Notes under the pieces: generated by a model | What the model was told of the DNA's origin: nothing | The model's database searches: none | Seen by the model: only the letters and a program-made list of their open reading frames with translations | Assembly: GCA_001543385.1 (NCBI GenBank) | Contig: LPNH01000012.1 | Span: 1-58,668 of the forward strand | Direction: 5' to 3' | Source of the DNA: Candidatus Hemicellulosilyticus sp. P3 | Lineage (GTDB): Bacteria; Bacteroidota; Bacteroidia; Bacteroidales; P3 | DNA: 58,668 nucleotides | Made by a program: the position numbers and the translations under genes | Shown: in pieces, positions 45,777 to 55,323 of the stretch | Layout of the letters: every line of letters starts with the position of its first letter | How positions within the stretch are numbered: the first letter of the stretch is position 1

Positions 45777-46874
45777 ATGAATATAGCAGCCCTTGTATCC
45801 GGAGGTGTCGACAGTTCGGTGGCCGTACACCTGCTCAAAGAGCAGGGTTGCACGCCCGACATCTTCTACATCCGCATCGGCGCCGAAGACGATGCCTCCG
45901 GCGCGGCGGACCGCTTCGACTGCCCTGCCGAAGAGGATATAGAGCTTACATCCTATATTGCCCGCAAATATGGATGCCGTTTCGAGGTAGTCGATTTGCA
46001 CCGCGAATATTGGGACAATGTCGTCTCATACACCATCAACGCAGTACGCCGGGGGTTGACGCCCAATCCCGACATCATGTGCAACAAACTCATCAAGTTC
46101 GGGGCCTTCGAGCAACGCTGCGGCAAAGACTACGACTACACAGCTACCGGCCATTATGCCACGACTGCCGTCGTTGACGGTGTGCCTTTCCTGGCCACAG
46201 CCAAAGATGCCGTAAAGGACCAGACGGATTTCCTTTCGCAGTTGAGCTTCATGCAGCTGCGTAAGTTGATGTTCCCTATCGGCCACCTGCTTAAAAACGA
46301 AGTGCGGGCCCTGGCTGCGCAGGCCGCATTGCCCAGTGCCATGCGCAAAGACAGCCAAGGCATCTGTTTCCTTGGCAAAATCAACTACAATGATTTTTTG
46401 CGCCGTTATCTGGGCGAACGAGAAGGCAAGATAGTCGAGCTCGGCACGGGCCGTGTTTTAGGCACTCACCGCGGCTATTGGTTTCACACCATCGGACAGC
46501 GCAAAGGGCTTTTTCTCAGCGGCGGACCTTGGTTCGTCGTGAAAAAAGACATTGATGAAAACATACTTTACGTTTCGCAGGGCTACAATCCCGATGCGCA
46601 ATACGGCAACCGGGTCGACCTGATCGACTTCCACTACCTCAGTGCCGACCTTTGGAGCGAGCGTCTGGACCGCGACGGGGCTGTCGAAGTGAAATTCAAA
46701 ATCCGCCATACTCCCGATTTTGCGCAAGGCCGTTTGATACGCACCCCGGAAGGTTACACCCTTCATTCCGACATTCGCTTGCAGGGTATTGCTGCCGGCC
46801 AATACGCCACCGTCTACGACAGCGACGCGCATCTCGTTGTGGCGTCGGGCCAGATAGCCAACAGCCTTATGTAG
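45777..46874 (+). CDS. mnmA: tRNA-specific 2-thiouridylase MnmA
   Basis: A 365-residue enzyme that thiolates U34 of the Glu, Gln and Lys tRNAs. The PP-loop SGGVDSSV opens the protein, and two catalytic cysteines are in NPDIMCNK and QGICFLGK. I chose ATG 45777; the 50 upstream codons lie in the 3-prime end of the transporter gene. ATG to transporter stop is 25 bases. Confidence 0.94.
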   Translation: MNIAALVSGGVDSSVAVHLLKEQGCTPDIFYIRIGAEDDASGAADRFDCPAEEDIELTSYIARKYGCRFEVVDLHREYWDNVVSYTINAVRRGLTPNPDIMCNKLIKFGAFEQRCGKDYDYTATGHYATTAVVDGVPFLATAKDAVKDQTDFLSQLSFMQLRKLMFPIGHLLKNEVRALAAQAALPSAMRKDSQGICFLGKINYNDFLRRYLGEREGKIVELGTGRVLGTHRGYWFHTIGQRKGLFLSGGPWFVVKKDIDENILYVSQGYNPDAQYGNRVDLIDFHYLSADLWSERLDRDGAVEVKFKIRHTPDFAQGRLIRTPEGYTLHSDIRLQGIAAGQYATVYDSDAHLVVASGQIANSLM

Positions 46875-46890
46875 CTGTCGTCGTCAGACC

Positions 46891-47583
46891 TTATTCTCCG
46901 CCGCTAAACACATACTGCAGCAGGTTCTGCCCCATACGCAGGGCTTTCTGCCGTGTGGCCGGACTGTCGTTGTGCACATCGGCATCCTCCCATCCGTCAC
47001 CCAGGTCACATTCCCAGCTGAAAAAGCATACCAGCCGTCCTTCATAAATCAGCCCATACCCACGCGGGGGCAGATTGTCGTGCTCATGGATTTTCGGCAG
47101 TCCGTCAGGAAAGTCATATTTCTGATGATAGAGAGGGTGGTCGAACGGCAACTCGACAAACTCCAGCTCAGGAAACACCTTTTTCATTTGCGGGACAATG
47201 AAATCCTTCATGCCGTAATTGTCGTCAATATGCAGAAATCCGCCTCCTGCCAGATATTGGCGCAGGTTTTGCGCTTCCTGCTGGCTGAACGTCACGTTGC
47301 CGTGGCCGGTCATGTGAACAAAAGGATAGTTAAACAGGTCGCTGCTGCCTGCCTCCACAATGGCATAGTCCGCAGCTAACCGCATCCCGGCGTCGGCATT
47401 GCAGAAAGCGATAAGGTTGCTTAACGACGTAGGGTTGGCATACCAGTCTCCGCCACCATTGTACTTCAACAGTGCAATCTGTGTCTGTGCCATGCATCTG
47501 AATGCTGTCGCTGTCATAAGCAGCGCCAAAAACAGTGTCAAGAAACCTCGCTTCCGTTTCGTCGTCAGTCCTTCGATTATCAT
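46891..47583 (-). CDS. Exported DUF4159 protein
   Basis: A 230-residue protein with a basic start and a hydrophobic leader (KRGFLTLFLALLMTATAF), then the DUF4159 body: FVHMTGHGNV, LAGGGFLHIDDNYG and YGLIYEGRLVCFFSWECDLG. The fold resembles a class I glutamine-amidotransferase-like domain, but no catalytic residues can be confirmed by eye. Function unknown. A GTG at 47595 would overlap the rsmE stop (GTGA) and is an alternative start. Confidence 0.75.
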   Translation of the reverse strand: MIIEGLTTKRKRGFLTLFLALLMTATAFRCMAQTQIALLKYNGGGDWYANPTSLSNLIAFCNADAGMRLAADYAIVEAGSSDLFNYPFVHMTGHGNVTFSQQEAQNLRQYLAGGGFLHIDDNYGMKDFIVPQMKKVFPELEFVELPFDHPLYHQKYDFPDGLPKIHEHDNLPPRGYGLIYEGRLVCFFSWECDLGDGWEDADVHNDSPATRQKALRMGQNLLQYVFSGGE

Positions 47584-47591
47584 CTTGCAGT

Positions 47592-48296
47592 TCACGTGTT
47601 CATCAGGTTTAGAGCCACTGTGGCATAGAGCGCCGCCGTTTCGGTGCGCAGCCGGCTCTCGCCTAAGGTGACGGGGACAAAGCCCGCCTGCAAAGCTGCC
47701 GCAATCTCCTCATGGCTGAAGTCTCCTTCCGGGCCGATGAGCACCAGTGCGTCGCGGCCGGGTGTATAGCATCCGCCCAGCGTCTGCCGGTCGCCGTCGC
47801 AGTGGCAGATTAGCTTGCAGCTGCCGTCGCGGCTGTAGGCTTCCACAAAGTCACGCATCGCGACAGCATTGTGCAACTGCGGGCGGTAGGCCTTAATCGA
47901 CTGCTTCATGGCGCTTCCGACAATCTTTTCCAGCCGTTCCATTTTCAGTGTGGTGCGTTCCGAGTGGTCGCATACGAGCAACGTCACCGTGTCTACACCC
48001 ACCTCCACCGCTTTCTCGACAAACCATTCAATACGGTCGGCATTCTTAGTGGGCGCCACCGCTATATGCAGCCTCCACTGCCGCAAACCGTATGCCTCAT
48101 GGCGCACGTCAATGGCCACCTGACATGCGTTGCTGTCGGCAATGGTGATATGTCCGTCGCACAGCAGCCCGCGGCCGTCCGTGACACGCACCGCATCCCC
48201 GGCACGCATCCGCATCACTTTTACACAGTGATGCGAGTCTGTCGGTGTCAGCGTACAGAGATCCAGATCCAGCGTGTCGGCAAAAAAAAGTTGCAT
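47592..48296 (-). CDS. rsmE: 16S rRNA (uracil-1498-N3)-methyltransferase RsmE
   Basis: A 234-residue SPOUT methyltransferase. The N-terminal PUA-like part is followed by the trefoil knot with LIGPEGDFSHEEI and LRTETAALYATV, which bind SAM. It methylates U1498 near the decoding site. Start ATG 48296; the sulfatase-fold gene ends 2 bases upstream, so they are co-transcribed. Confidence 0.92.
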   Translation of the reverse strand: MQLFFADTLDLDLCTLTPTDSHHCVKVMRMRAGDAVRVTDGRGLLCDGHITIADSNACQVAIDVRHEAYGLRQWRLHIAVAPTKNADRIEWFVEKAVEVGVDTVTLLVCDHSERTTLKMERLEKIVGSAMKQSIKAYRPQLHNAVAMRDFVEAYSRDGSCKLICHCDGDRQTLGGCYTPGRDALVLIGPEGDFSHEEIAAALQAGFVPVTLGESRLRTETAALYATVALNLMNT

Positions 48297-48298
48297 GA

Positions 48299-50212
48299 TT
48301 AATGCTGATTGCAGTCGGTGCGTTGTTCGAGCAGCATTTGCTGCGATTCCTGTATCATGCTGAAGGCATAGCGGCGCATCGGTGCCACACGGGCGCTGTC
48401 GGAAGCGATATGGTCCACCGGGTCGTTGTCGCGGTAATGGTACAGCGAGGCACGCTGCTGGGATGGCCGATACACATAAAAATATGTGCTGTCAAGCACG
48501 CCGATTTTGTCGTCGGCGCTAAAGTAAGCATAAGGCCGCCGTTGGCGGAACAGGTCCACCCCCAACGTATTGTTGTCGTATTCAGGCAGCAGCATACCCA
48601 GTACGGTCGGGGTGATGTCGATCTGCAGTGCCAGCTCGTCGCGGCGGGTGGGAGCAATCCGCCCCGGATAATAAAAAACAATCGGTATATGGTGGTACGA
48701 GAGCGACATGTCGTAGTTTGTCTGGGTCGATGCGCCGTGGTCCGCCACAAAAATGAAGAGCGTATGCTCGTACCAGTCGTGTTTCCGGGCCGCGGCCATA
48801 AATTGCCCTATAGACCAGTCTGCATATTCCACCATCTTGTCTTTCAGCTCCTTGCTTCGTGGTTGCAGCGCTATCCCGTCCGGATAGATATAGGGACCGT
48901 GATCGCTGCAGGTGAGCATCGCCGCCATAAACGGCCGGTTGGTGTCGCGTGCGTCGATGGCTTCAATGGCGTGGCGTAGCATCACATGGTCGGGCACACC
49001 CCATGTGCCCACCACCTCGCTCGACGGATAATCCAACTGGGCCTTTAGCGTCTCGATGCCGTTATAACGCAGAAAACCGCCGATATTGTCAAACCCCTCG
49101 TCATGCGTCAGACAGAAAATAGTCTGGTAACCCGCCTTCCGCAACTGGTGGGGCAGCCCGCACATCATGGGTGTGGCGATATGCTTCATGCTGTGCTGTG
49201 CCAGCAGGGCGGGATGCGAGTAAAGTGTCGAGTAAACGCCGTTATAGGTATGAATACCGGCCGAATAGGCATTGTCAAAATAAAGCGAACGGGCCAGTAT
49301 CGTGTCGAGATTGGGGGTCAGCGACATCCGTCCGGGGTGGAAATATCCCACCTTGTCATAAGCCATCGACTCCATGATGACCAGCACCACATTAGTGCCT
49401 TCGGGCAGCCGCAACTCCGCTTCCGGGGTGTAGTCCTCGGCCCGTTCGTTCCAGGCCACCTCGTGGGCGATAGCCGGGTCAATCAGCTGCACCGGCCGGT
49501 TGCGTGACTTGCTCATCTCCTCTAAGCTCTTGACAAAGGTGAACATAGGGTTCAGCCCAATCTGGTTGAGAAAGGCATTGTTGCAAAAATAGGCGTTGCC
49601 TACGCGCATCGGGGCCTTTTTGGCTAACCGGCCGCGCATACCCAGCATACAGCCTCCTATCAGCAGCATGCTGACCACGACACCCCATACGACGGGCATG
49701 GGTTCGCTTTCCGGTTTCAACAGACGTCGCCACAGACGCCGCATCCAGAACCAATATCCCGTCGCAATGGCGATAAACAGCAGCGCAAAGCCGATGTAGG
49801 TCGGCTCTTTGACAATCATGTCCACCACGATGGCCGGTGAATCCATCCAGTTGACAGCCATGGCGTTCAAGCGGGTGAAAAAATAGAGGAAATAGGGTAT
49901 GTCCGCGGCACAGGCCACAAAACTCAATATAAAAAAAGTCACGGTGAAATGGTGTGCCACGGCATAATAGGCCTTGGCACGGATACGTGTCCATACACCG
50001 ATCAAAATCATTATCAGCGGCAGGAAGAGAATAAAACCGCTCACCAGCGTGTCAAAACGCCATCCCATCACCAACGCCTTCCAATAGAGCCCCTCCAGAT
50101 TCGGCGGTGTCTCGCTGCCTAAGCAGAAGACCAGCGTGTTAGCCAGCCGGAACAGGGTGAAGAACAGGATCCCGATCAGGTAAGCGTCAAAGATATAACG
50201 TAGTTTTTTCAT
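48299..50212 (-). CDS. LtaS-like sulfatase-fold membrane enzyme
   Basis: A 637-residue protein with five N-terminal transmembrane segments (about residues 5-200), then an alkaline-phosphatase/sulfatase-fold domain on the periplasmic side. The NVVLVIMESM motif (metal-binding Glu), the nucleophile region AGIHTYNGVYST and the FVADHGAS motif match the LtaS/phosphoglycerol-transferase group. A Gram-negative has no lipoteichoic acid, so the substrate may be a membrane lipid, osmoregulated glucan or LPS phosphate group. I chose ATG 50212, just before MKKLRYIFDAY. It is the first gene of a unit with rsmE. Confidence 0.82.
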   Translation of the reverse strand: MKKLRYIFDAYLIGILFFTLFRLANTLVFCLGSETPPNLEGLYWKALVMGWRFDTLVSGFILFLPLIMILIGVWTRIRAKAYYAVAHHFTVTFFILSFVACAADIPYFLYFFTRLNAMAVNWMDSPAIVVDMIVKEPTYIGFALLFIAIATGYWFWMRRLWRRLLKPESEPMPVVWGVVVSMLLIGGCMLGMRGRLAKKAPMRVGNAYFCNNAFLNQIGLNPMFTFVKSLEEMSKSRNRPVQLIDPAIAHEVAWNERAEDYTPEAELRLPEGTNVVLVIMESMAYDKVGYFHPGRMSLTPNLDTILARSLYFDNAYSAGIHTYNGVYSTLYSHPALLAQHSMKHIATPMMCGLPHQLRKAGYQTIFCLTHDEGFDNIGGFLRYNGIETLKAQLDYPSSEVVGTWGVPDHVMLRHAIEAIDARDTNRPFMAAMLTCSDHGPYIYPDGIALQPRSKELKDKMVEYADWSIGQFMAAARKHDWYEHTLFIFVADHGASTQTNYDMSLSYHHIPIVFYYPGRIAPTRRDELALQIDITPTVLGMLLPEYDNNTLGVDLFRQRRPYAYFSADDKIGVLDSTYFYVYRPSQQRASLYHYRDNDPVDHIASDSARVAPMRRYAFSMIQESQQMLLEQRTDCNQH

Positions 50213-50242
50213 CTTTCCGTTACAGTGTGTTTTTAGAGAGTG

Positions 50243-50250
50243 CAAAGATA
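50243..50250 (-). promoter_or_regulatory. -7 element of the LtaS-like gene
   Basis: TATCTTTG on the minus strand, about 31 bases before the ATG at 50212. No clear -33 box. Confidence 0.5.
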
Positions 50251-50319
50251 CAAAAAAACTCATACAGGCCGCGGTGTCCATTATTCACTACAATATGTTG
50301 ACACTTCGTTGAGAACGGA

Positions 50320-50351
50320 TTGGAAAACTGATATCCGATTGTGTAATTTTG
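50320..50351 (+). promoter_or_regulatory. Promoter of the 1499-residue exported protein gene
   Basis: TTG at 50320-50322, then 21 bases, then TAATTTTG at 50344-50351. The ATG at 50358 is only 6 bases past this element, so the predicted transcript would be essentially leaderless. Confidence 0.6.
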
Positions 50352-50357
50352 CATATT

Positions 50358-53300
50358 ATGAAAAAGATCCTCCTCGCCCTGCTGTTTTCCATGTTGATAG
50401 CGCCCCTTGCGGCACAAAAAAACGTCGATCCGCAGTTTGAAGCCTCCGTGCTGCCCGACCGGCTGCTGGAACATCTCAATAGCGCCACATCGAAAGACGA
50501 TGTGCGTCAATCCAATGCCCGCGTGGTCGCTGAATTCCGTTCCCTCTACCAAGGTTTTGACGCTGCCATGCAGGAGCGTGTCGCCTCCGTCTACAGCACC
50601 CTTGTCAAATTGCGTGTCAAGCCGCATCCCGATCTGGTCGGTTTCACCACGGCACTGTCGTTGGCGGCGCGTTCCACAGACTCTTTCGACGGCTGGCTGC
50701 AGGCGGTGGAGATGTTGCAGGAGCGCAAAAAGAAAGTCAAAGACGTCACCGACTTTGCCGCATTCACCACCGGGCTCATCAACGAACGCACCCTCTACCG
50801 CTCCAAAGGTTCCACCTGGCAGGCACAGCAGGGCGCCGCGTTCCGCATCGTCGTCGACGGCAAAACCATCCGCATCCATTTCGACAAACCGATGGAACTC
50901 TACTACAGCTCGGGCTCCGACAACGGCACCATCTACGGCACCACCGGCTATTATGACTACCTCGACAGCCGTTGGCAGGGCAGGGGAGGCCGTGTCGACT
51001 GGGGCCGTACAGGTCTGCCTGTCGCCAAGTGCTGGGCCCTGCTCGAGAGCTACGAGGCGGTGGTCAAATTTCCTAAATTCACAGCCGACTCGGTGCTGTT
51101 CACCAACACCGACTACTTCCGGCAACCCATTCGCGGTCGCCTTGCCGAATCGCTCTCCACACGCATGAGCCCCGACAAATACACCTACCCCAAGTTCCAG
51201 TCCTACCAAAGAGACTTTGTCATGAAAGATCTCATGCCCGGAGTCGACTATTCGGGCAGTTTCATGATGAACGGCGCCAACTTTGTCACCTCCGACAACA
51301 GCCATCCGGCCACCCTCATCTTCCACCGTGGCGGCGTCCCCTTCATCGCCGTCACCTCGCAACGTTTCTCCATCAGCGCCGCCCGGCTTGTCACGCAAAA
51401 CGCCTCCGTCCGCATCTACATCGACGGCGACTCGATATGCAACGACGGCATCACCCTGCGCTACAACGTCTCCGAGCGCAAAGTGTCGCTCCTCAACGAC
51501 AGCAAGCGCAACTACTACAGCCCCTATTCCGACTCCTACCATGCCCTCGACATCTACAGCGAATCCATCGTATGGGACATGGCGGCCGACAAGCTCCTCT
51601 TCGCCTCGTTGGGAGGTCAGTCCGGCGACCGTTCCTTCGCCACCTTCGAGTCGTCCAGCTATTACTCCTATGGGAAATTCCGCCAGATACAGGGTATTGA
51701 CGAGGTGAATCCGGTGGTGCGCATCCACAACTACATGAAAAAACGCGGCATGCAGCGCGACTTCTTCATCGATGAGCTGGCACAGTCGCTCCACCTGGAC
51801 CTCATCCAGACCAAGTCGATGATCCACACCCTCTCCGGTGCCGGCTTGGTCTCCTTCAATGAGTCGCGTGGCCTCATCACCGTCAAAGACAAATTGATTG
51901 ACTACGTCCGGGCGCACAACAAATCGAAGAAAACCGACTACGACGCCATCACCCTGCAATCGTCCTCCACTGGCGGCAACGCGGTGCTCTCGCTTTCCGA
52001 CAACCAGTTGCACATCGCCGGTGTGGAGAAATTTGTTGTGAGCGACAGCCAGCGCGTGGTCATCTATCCGCAGCATGGCGACGTGACGGTGCGGCGCAAC
52101 CGCGACATCGCCTTTTCGGGCGACATCAACGTGGGGCGCTTCATGATGCATGCCACCGACGCCCTCTTCTCCTACGACTCCTTCCGTTTGGAGCTGCCGC
52201 ACATCGACTCGCTGCGTTTTTACGTCACCCAGTTCAACGATCCGGCCAAAGAACGTCTTGTCACCACCCCCCTTTACAACCTGGTGGGCGCCATCCAGAT
52301 CGACGACCCTTCCAACCGCAGTGGCTTGCGTGAAACCAAAGACTACCCCGTCTTCTACAGCCGCGAAAACAGCTTCGTCTACTACGACCGTGGCGACATC
52401 TGCCGGGGGGCCTATGTCCGCGACAAATTCTACTACACACTCCACCCCTTCACCCTGAAAAACCTCGGCAACTTCGTCACCGACAGCCTCGTCTTCAACG
52501 GCGTGCTGACCAGTGCTGGCATCTTCCCCGACATCTCTCACCCCCTCACCGTTCAGCCCGACTACTCGCTCGGATTTGTCACCGAGACACCTCAGGGCGG
52601 TTACGACACCTATGGCGGCAAAGGCCGCTACTGGCAAACCATCGACCTCAGCCATAAAGGGCTGCGCGGGCGTGGCAAATTGGAATATCTTGTTTCGACC
52701 ACCCGATCCCGCGACATCCTCTTCACTCCCGACTCCATGCTGGCGCTCACCGACACCTTCTTCGTGCAGCCTGTCTCCGGCTACCCCGACATCTATAACG
52801 GCCGCGCCGTCCAGCAATGGTACCCCTATCAAGACTCCATGCGGGTGGCGCAACGCAAAGGCGGCACCCCCTTCCGCCTCTATCGTGACGAAACCACCCT
52901 CCACGGTGCTGTGGCGCTGACGCCGCGCGGGGCCTCGGCCTCCGGCCGCGCCGTCGTTCGCGACGGCGAGCTGCAGTCCGCCTGGTTCGCCCTCGGTGCC
53001 ACCGAGATGGATGCCGCTGTCAGCGCTTTTGTGCTCTACGCCGCACGAGGAGGCGAACGCCCCGTAGCCTTCAGGGCTGACAATATGCGTTCGCACGTCG
53101 ACTACGAGGGGCGTCGGGCCGACTTCGTCGCCAACACGCCGTTGGAGCGCACCCTGCTGCCCTCCATGAACTATGCTGCCTACGTCGACAAATTCTCGTG
53201 GGCGATGGATCTCCAGACACTCGACCTCGTCAACAGCCACAGCGAGTCCACACAGGGTCTCGAAGGGCTGACACTGCGTGAACGCCTCGACCGCGAGCAG

Positions 53301-54857
53301 CCCGGAGCCCGTTTCCTCTCCACCAAAGCCCCCGACCGCGGCGCCTCGGCCGACAGCCTGAGTTTCTACGCCACCCGCGCCACCTACCGCTACAACGACC
53401 TGCAGCTCTCCTGCCGCAACGTCTTCGTGGTGCGCGTGGCCGATGCTGCCGTCGCACCCGACGCCGACACTCTCCACATCTCCGCCGGCGGCACCATCGA
53501 CATGCTTCACCGTGCGCAGATACTGGCCAACACCGACTCACGCCAGCACCTTTTCTACAACGCCGATGCCATCATCTTCGACGCCGCGCGCTACAGCGCC
53601 AAAGGCTACATCGACTACATCGACGAGGAAGAACGCCGCCAGCCCGTCCGCATGAACTCCATCGAGCCCGACTCCCTTGGCCACACCGTGGCCGACGGCT
53701 TTGTCCCCGACAGCGCCCGCTTCACCCTCAACCGTGCGCTGGGCTTTGCCGGCAAAGTGCGCGTGCTGGCCGACAGCGCCAACTACTGGTTTGAAGGAGG
53801 CGTGCGTCTGCTCCATCGCTGCTACGACGAGTCGCACCTGGGCCTTCTGGCCTATGCCGACTTCCTCGACCCCCATGCCATCCGTGTCTCCGTGCCCCGG
53901 CAGCCCACCGATTGGCAGGGCCGCCCCATCACCGCCTCCATTCTGCTTGATCGTGGCACCTTGGCCGCCAAATCCGCCTTCCTCACCGATGACAAGCCGC
54001 AAGACAACGAGATGCTCAAAGCATGGGGTTCGCTCACCTACGATGCCGCCAGCAACTCCTACCGCATCGCCTCCGACGAAAAATTGGCCGATTTCGACAA
54101 TGTCGTGGCCCCCTACCTCACACTCAACACAGAAAGCTGCGTTGTAGAGGGCGAAGGGCCCATCCACATGGGGCTCAAATCAGGTGTCGGCAAAGTCTCC
54201 TGCTATGGAGTGGCCAAAGTCGACCCCGCCGTCGAATCCGAAAACGTACTGCGTGCCACACTCGAGCTCGACTTCCCGATAGACCCGACCCTTGTCGACG
54301 CCCTGGCGCAGCAGATATCCGACGACCTGCGCCTCTCACCCGCCACAGCCGACAACGATGTGCTTCGCCATGCACTCATCTATTACTTAGGCGACGAGGC
54401 CGGCGAAGAACACTACGCCACCTATGCCGCCACCGGAGCCTACGGGCAGATGCCCGCTGCCCTCGACCACACCCTCTTCTTCGAGCAGATACCTTGGAGG
54501 TACAGCGCCAAACTGGGCTACCACTACGACGGCGTCGTGCCGTTGTCATCCGTGGGACGTCACGAACTGCACTTAGCCGTGCGTGTCAAGGCCCAAGTCT
54601 ACAAACGTGGATCCGCCACACATCTGACGCTCTATCTTCAGCTGGCTCCCGACCACTGGTACTACTTTGACTACGAGGCGGGTTCACAGCAACTCTCCAT
54701 CCTCTCCAGCGTCGGCGAATGGGTCGACATGATAAAAAGCATTCCTGCCGACAAACGTCAGGTCGAGAGCCGTCGCGACGGCACCTTCCGCTACCGCGTA
54801 GTCACCTCCTCCTCCGAGGTGCCCGACTTCCTGCTCCGTTTCAGCCAGGAAGACTGA
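50358..54857 (+). CDS. Very large exported protein of unknown function
   Basis: A 1499-residue protein with a Sec signal peptide (KKILLALLFSMLIAPLAAQ). I do not recognise a catalytic motif or a T9SS sorting tail. The sequence is full of short strands alternating with Asp, Tyr and Arg-rich turns. Some blocks, such as FYNADAIIFDAARYSAKG and VRVLADSANYWFEGG, look like the repeating beta-strand pattern of OstA/LptA-type jelly-rolls. A stretch around residue 460-520 (HNYMKKRGMQRDFFIDELAQ) resembles a winged-helix-like segment. It is therefore probably a periplasmic or outer-membrane-associated scaffold, but this is inference. It has its own promoter and stands alone before the tRNA genes. Confidence 0.7.
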   Translation: MKKILLALLFSMLIAPLAAQKNVDPQFEASVLPDRLLEHLNSATSKDDVRQSNARVVAEFRSLYQGFDAAMQERVASVYSTLVKLRVKPHPDLVGFTTALSLAARSTDSFDGWLQAVEMLQERKKKVKDVTDFAAFTTGLINERTLYRSKGSTWQAQQGAAFRIVVDGKTIRIHFDKPMELYYSSGSDNGTIYGTTGYYDYLDSRWQGRGGRVDWGRTGLPVAKCWALLESYEAVVKFPKFTADSVLFTNTDYFRQPIRGRLAESLSTRMSPDKYTYPKFQSYQRDFVMKDLMPGVDYSGSFMMNGANFVTSDNSHPATLIFHRGGVPFIAVTSQRFSISAARLVTQNASVRIYIDGDSICNDGITLRYNVSERKVSLLNDSKRNYYSPYSDSYHALDIYSESIVWDMAADKLLFASLGGQSGDRSFATFESSSYYSYGKFRQIQGIDEVNPVVRIHNYMKKRGMQRDFFIDELAQSLHLDLIQTKSMIHTLSGAGLVSFNESRGLITVKDKLIDYVRAHNKSKKTDYDAITLQSSSTGGNAVLSLSDNQLHIAGVEKFVVSDSQRVVIYPQHGDVTVRRNRDIAFSGDINVGRFMMHATDALFSYDSFRLELPHIDSLRFYVTQFNDPAKERLVTTPLYNLVGAIQIDDPSNRSGLRETKDYPVFYSRENSFVYYDRGDICRGAYVRDKFYYTLHPFTLKNLGNFVTDSLVFNGVLTSAGIFPDISHPLTVQPDYSLGFVTETPQGGYDTYGGKGRYWQTIDLSHKGLRGRGKLEYLVSTTRSRDILFTPDSMLALTDTFFVQPVSGYPDIYNGRAVQQWYPYQDSMRVAQRKGGTPFRLYRDETTLHGAVALTPRGASASGRAVVRDGELQSAWFALGATEMDAAVSAFVLYAARGGERPVAFRADNMRSHVDYEGRRADFVANTPLERTLLPSMNYAAYVDKFSWAMDLQTLDLVNSHSESTQGLEGLTLRERLDREQPGARFLSTKAPDRGASADSLSFYATRATYRYNDLQLSCRNVFVVRVADAAVAPDADTLHISAGGTIDMLHRAQILANTDSRQHLFYNADAIIFDAARYSAKGYIDYIDEEERRQPVRMNSIEPDSLGHTVADGFVPDSARFTLNRALGFAGKVRVLADSANYWFEGGVRLLHRCYDESHLGLLAYADFLDPHAIRVSVPRQPTDWQGRPITASILLDRGTLAAKSAFLTDDKPQDNEMLKAWGSLTYDAASNSYRIASDEKLADFDNVVAPYLTLNTESCVVEGEGPIHMGLKSGVGKVSCYGVAKVDPAVESENVLRATLELDFPIDPTLVDALAQQISDDLRLSPATADNDVLRHALIYYLGDEAGEEHYATYAATGAYGQMPAALDHTLFFEQIPWRYSAKLGYHYDGVVPLSSVGRHELHLAVRVKAQVYKRGSATHLTLYLQLAPDHWYYFDYEAGSQQLSILSSVGEWVDMIKSIPADKRQVESRRDGTFRYRVVTSSSEVPDFLLRFSQED

Positions 54858-54880
54858 CGCTGAAACATTGCGGCGACACC

Positions 54881-54924
54881 TTTTTTTGAATCGCGTAAAA
54901 ATAATTTTGCGCGATTCAAAAAAA
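54881..54924. repeat. 15-bp perfect inverted repeat overlapping the tRNA promoter
   Basis: Arms TTTTTTTGAATCGCG (54881-54895) and CGCGATTCAAAAAAA (54910-54924) with a 14-base gap. The T-rich part is at the outside, so it does not look like a terminator for the plus strand. The -33 box TTTG (54906-54909) lies in the gap. Confidence 0.7.
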
Positions 54925-54937
54925 AGTTCTACCTTTG
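54906..54937 (+). promoter_or_regulatory. Promoter of the tRNA-Leu pair
   Basis: TTTG at 54906-54909 and TACCTTTG at 54930-54937 are 20 bases apart, a full Bacteroidetes consensus match, about 48 bases before the first tRNA. Confidence 0.75.
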
Positions 54938-54984
54938 CATCCGCTTTTGCGAGAAAGAAAGCCGCTTCTGAATCAGAAGCCATT

Positions 54985-55068
54985 GCCCAGGTGGTGGAAT
55001 TGGTAGACACGCTACTTTGAGGGGGTAGTGCTGGTAACGGCATGCAAGTTCAAGTCTTGTCCTGGGCA
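54985..55068 (+). tRNA. tRNA-Leu (anticodon GAG)
   Basis: Acceptor stem GCCCAGG (54985-54991) pairs with CCTGGGC (55061-55067), discriminator A at 55068. The anticodon stem CTACT/GGTAG holds loop TTGAGGG, giving anticodon GAG (reads CUC and CUU). It has a long variable arm as expected for leucine. The 3-prime CCA is not encoded (ACAG follows). Confidence 0.93.
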
Positions 55069-55136
55069 CAGACAATGAGGAAAGATGGGTCGCGGACCTT
55101 GTTCCAAGCCCGTCAATCGGAGTTGTCCTACCAGAT

Positions 55137-55221
<85 letters not shown>

Positions 55222-55223
55222 AA

Positions 55224-55275
55224 GAGATTTTGCAAGTAACTCAAAATGAGTGAAAATGCAAAATCTTTTTTCTTT
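55224..55275 (+). terminator. Terminator after the tRNA-Leu pair
   Basis: Stem AGATTTTGCA (55225-55234) with TGCAAAATCT (55257-55266), an inner ACTCA/TGAGT pair, then TTTTTCTTTT. It lies inside the element side of the junction. Confidence 0.75.
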
Positions 55276-55289
55276 TATATCCCATTCTT

Positions 55290-55311
55290 GGCCACCTTTT
55301 GGCCACCTTTT
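55290..55311. repeat. Tandem 11-bp repeat next to the attachment site
   Basis: GGCCACCTTTT occurs twice in a row (55290-55300 and 55301-55311), about 70 bases from the tRNA end. It could be an integrase arm-type binding site, but this is not supported beyond position. Confidence 0.5.
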
Positions 55312-55323
55312 CGAGAAAGGAAA

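Noticed and set aside
50220..53510. A 1096-codon minus-strand frame over the 1499-residue gene
   Set aside because: Long antisense frames are common in GC-rich Bacteroidales genes with regular codon use. This one has no domain and covers a well-supported exported protein.
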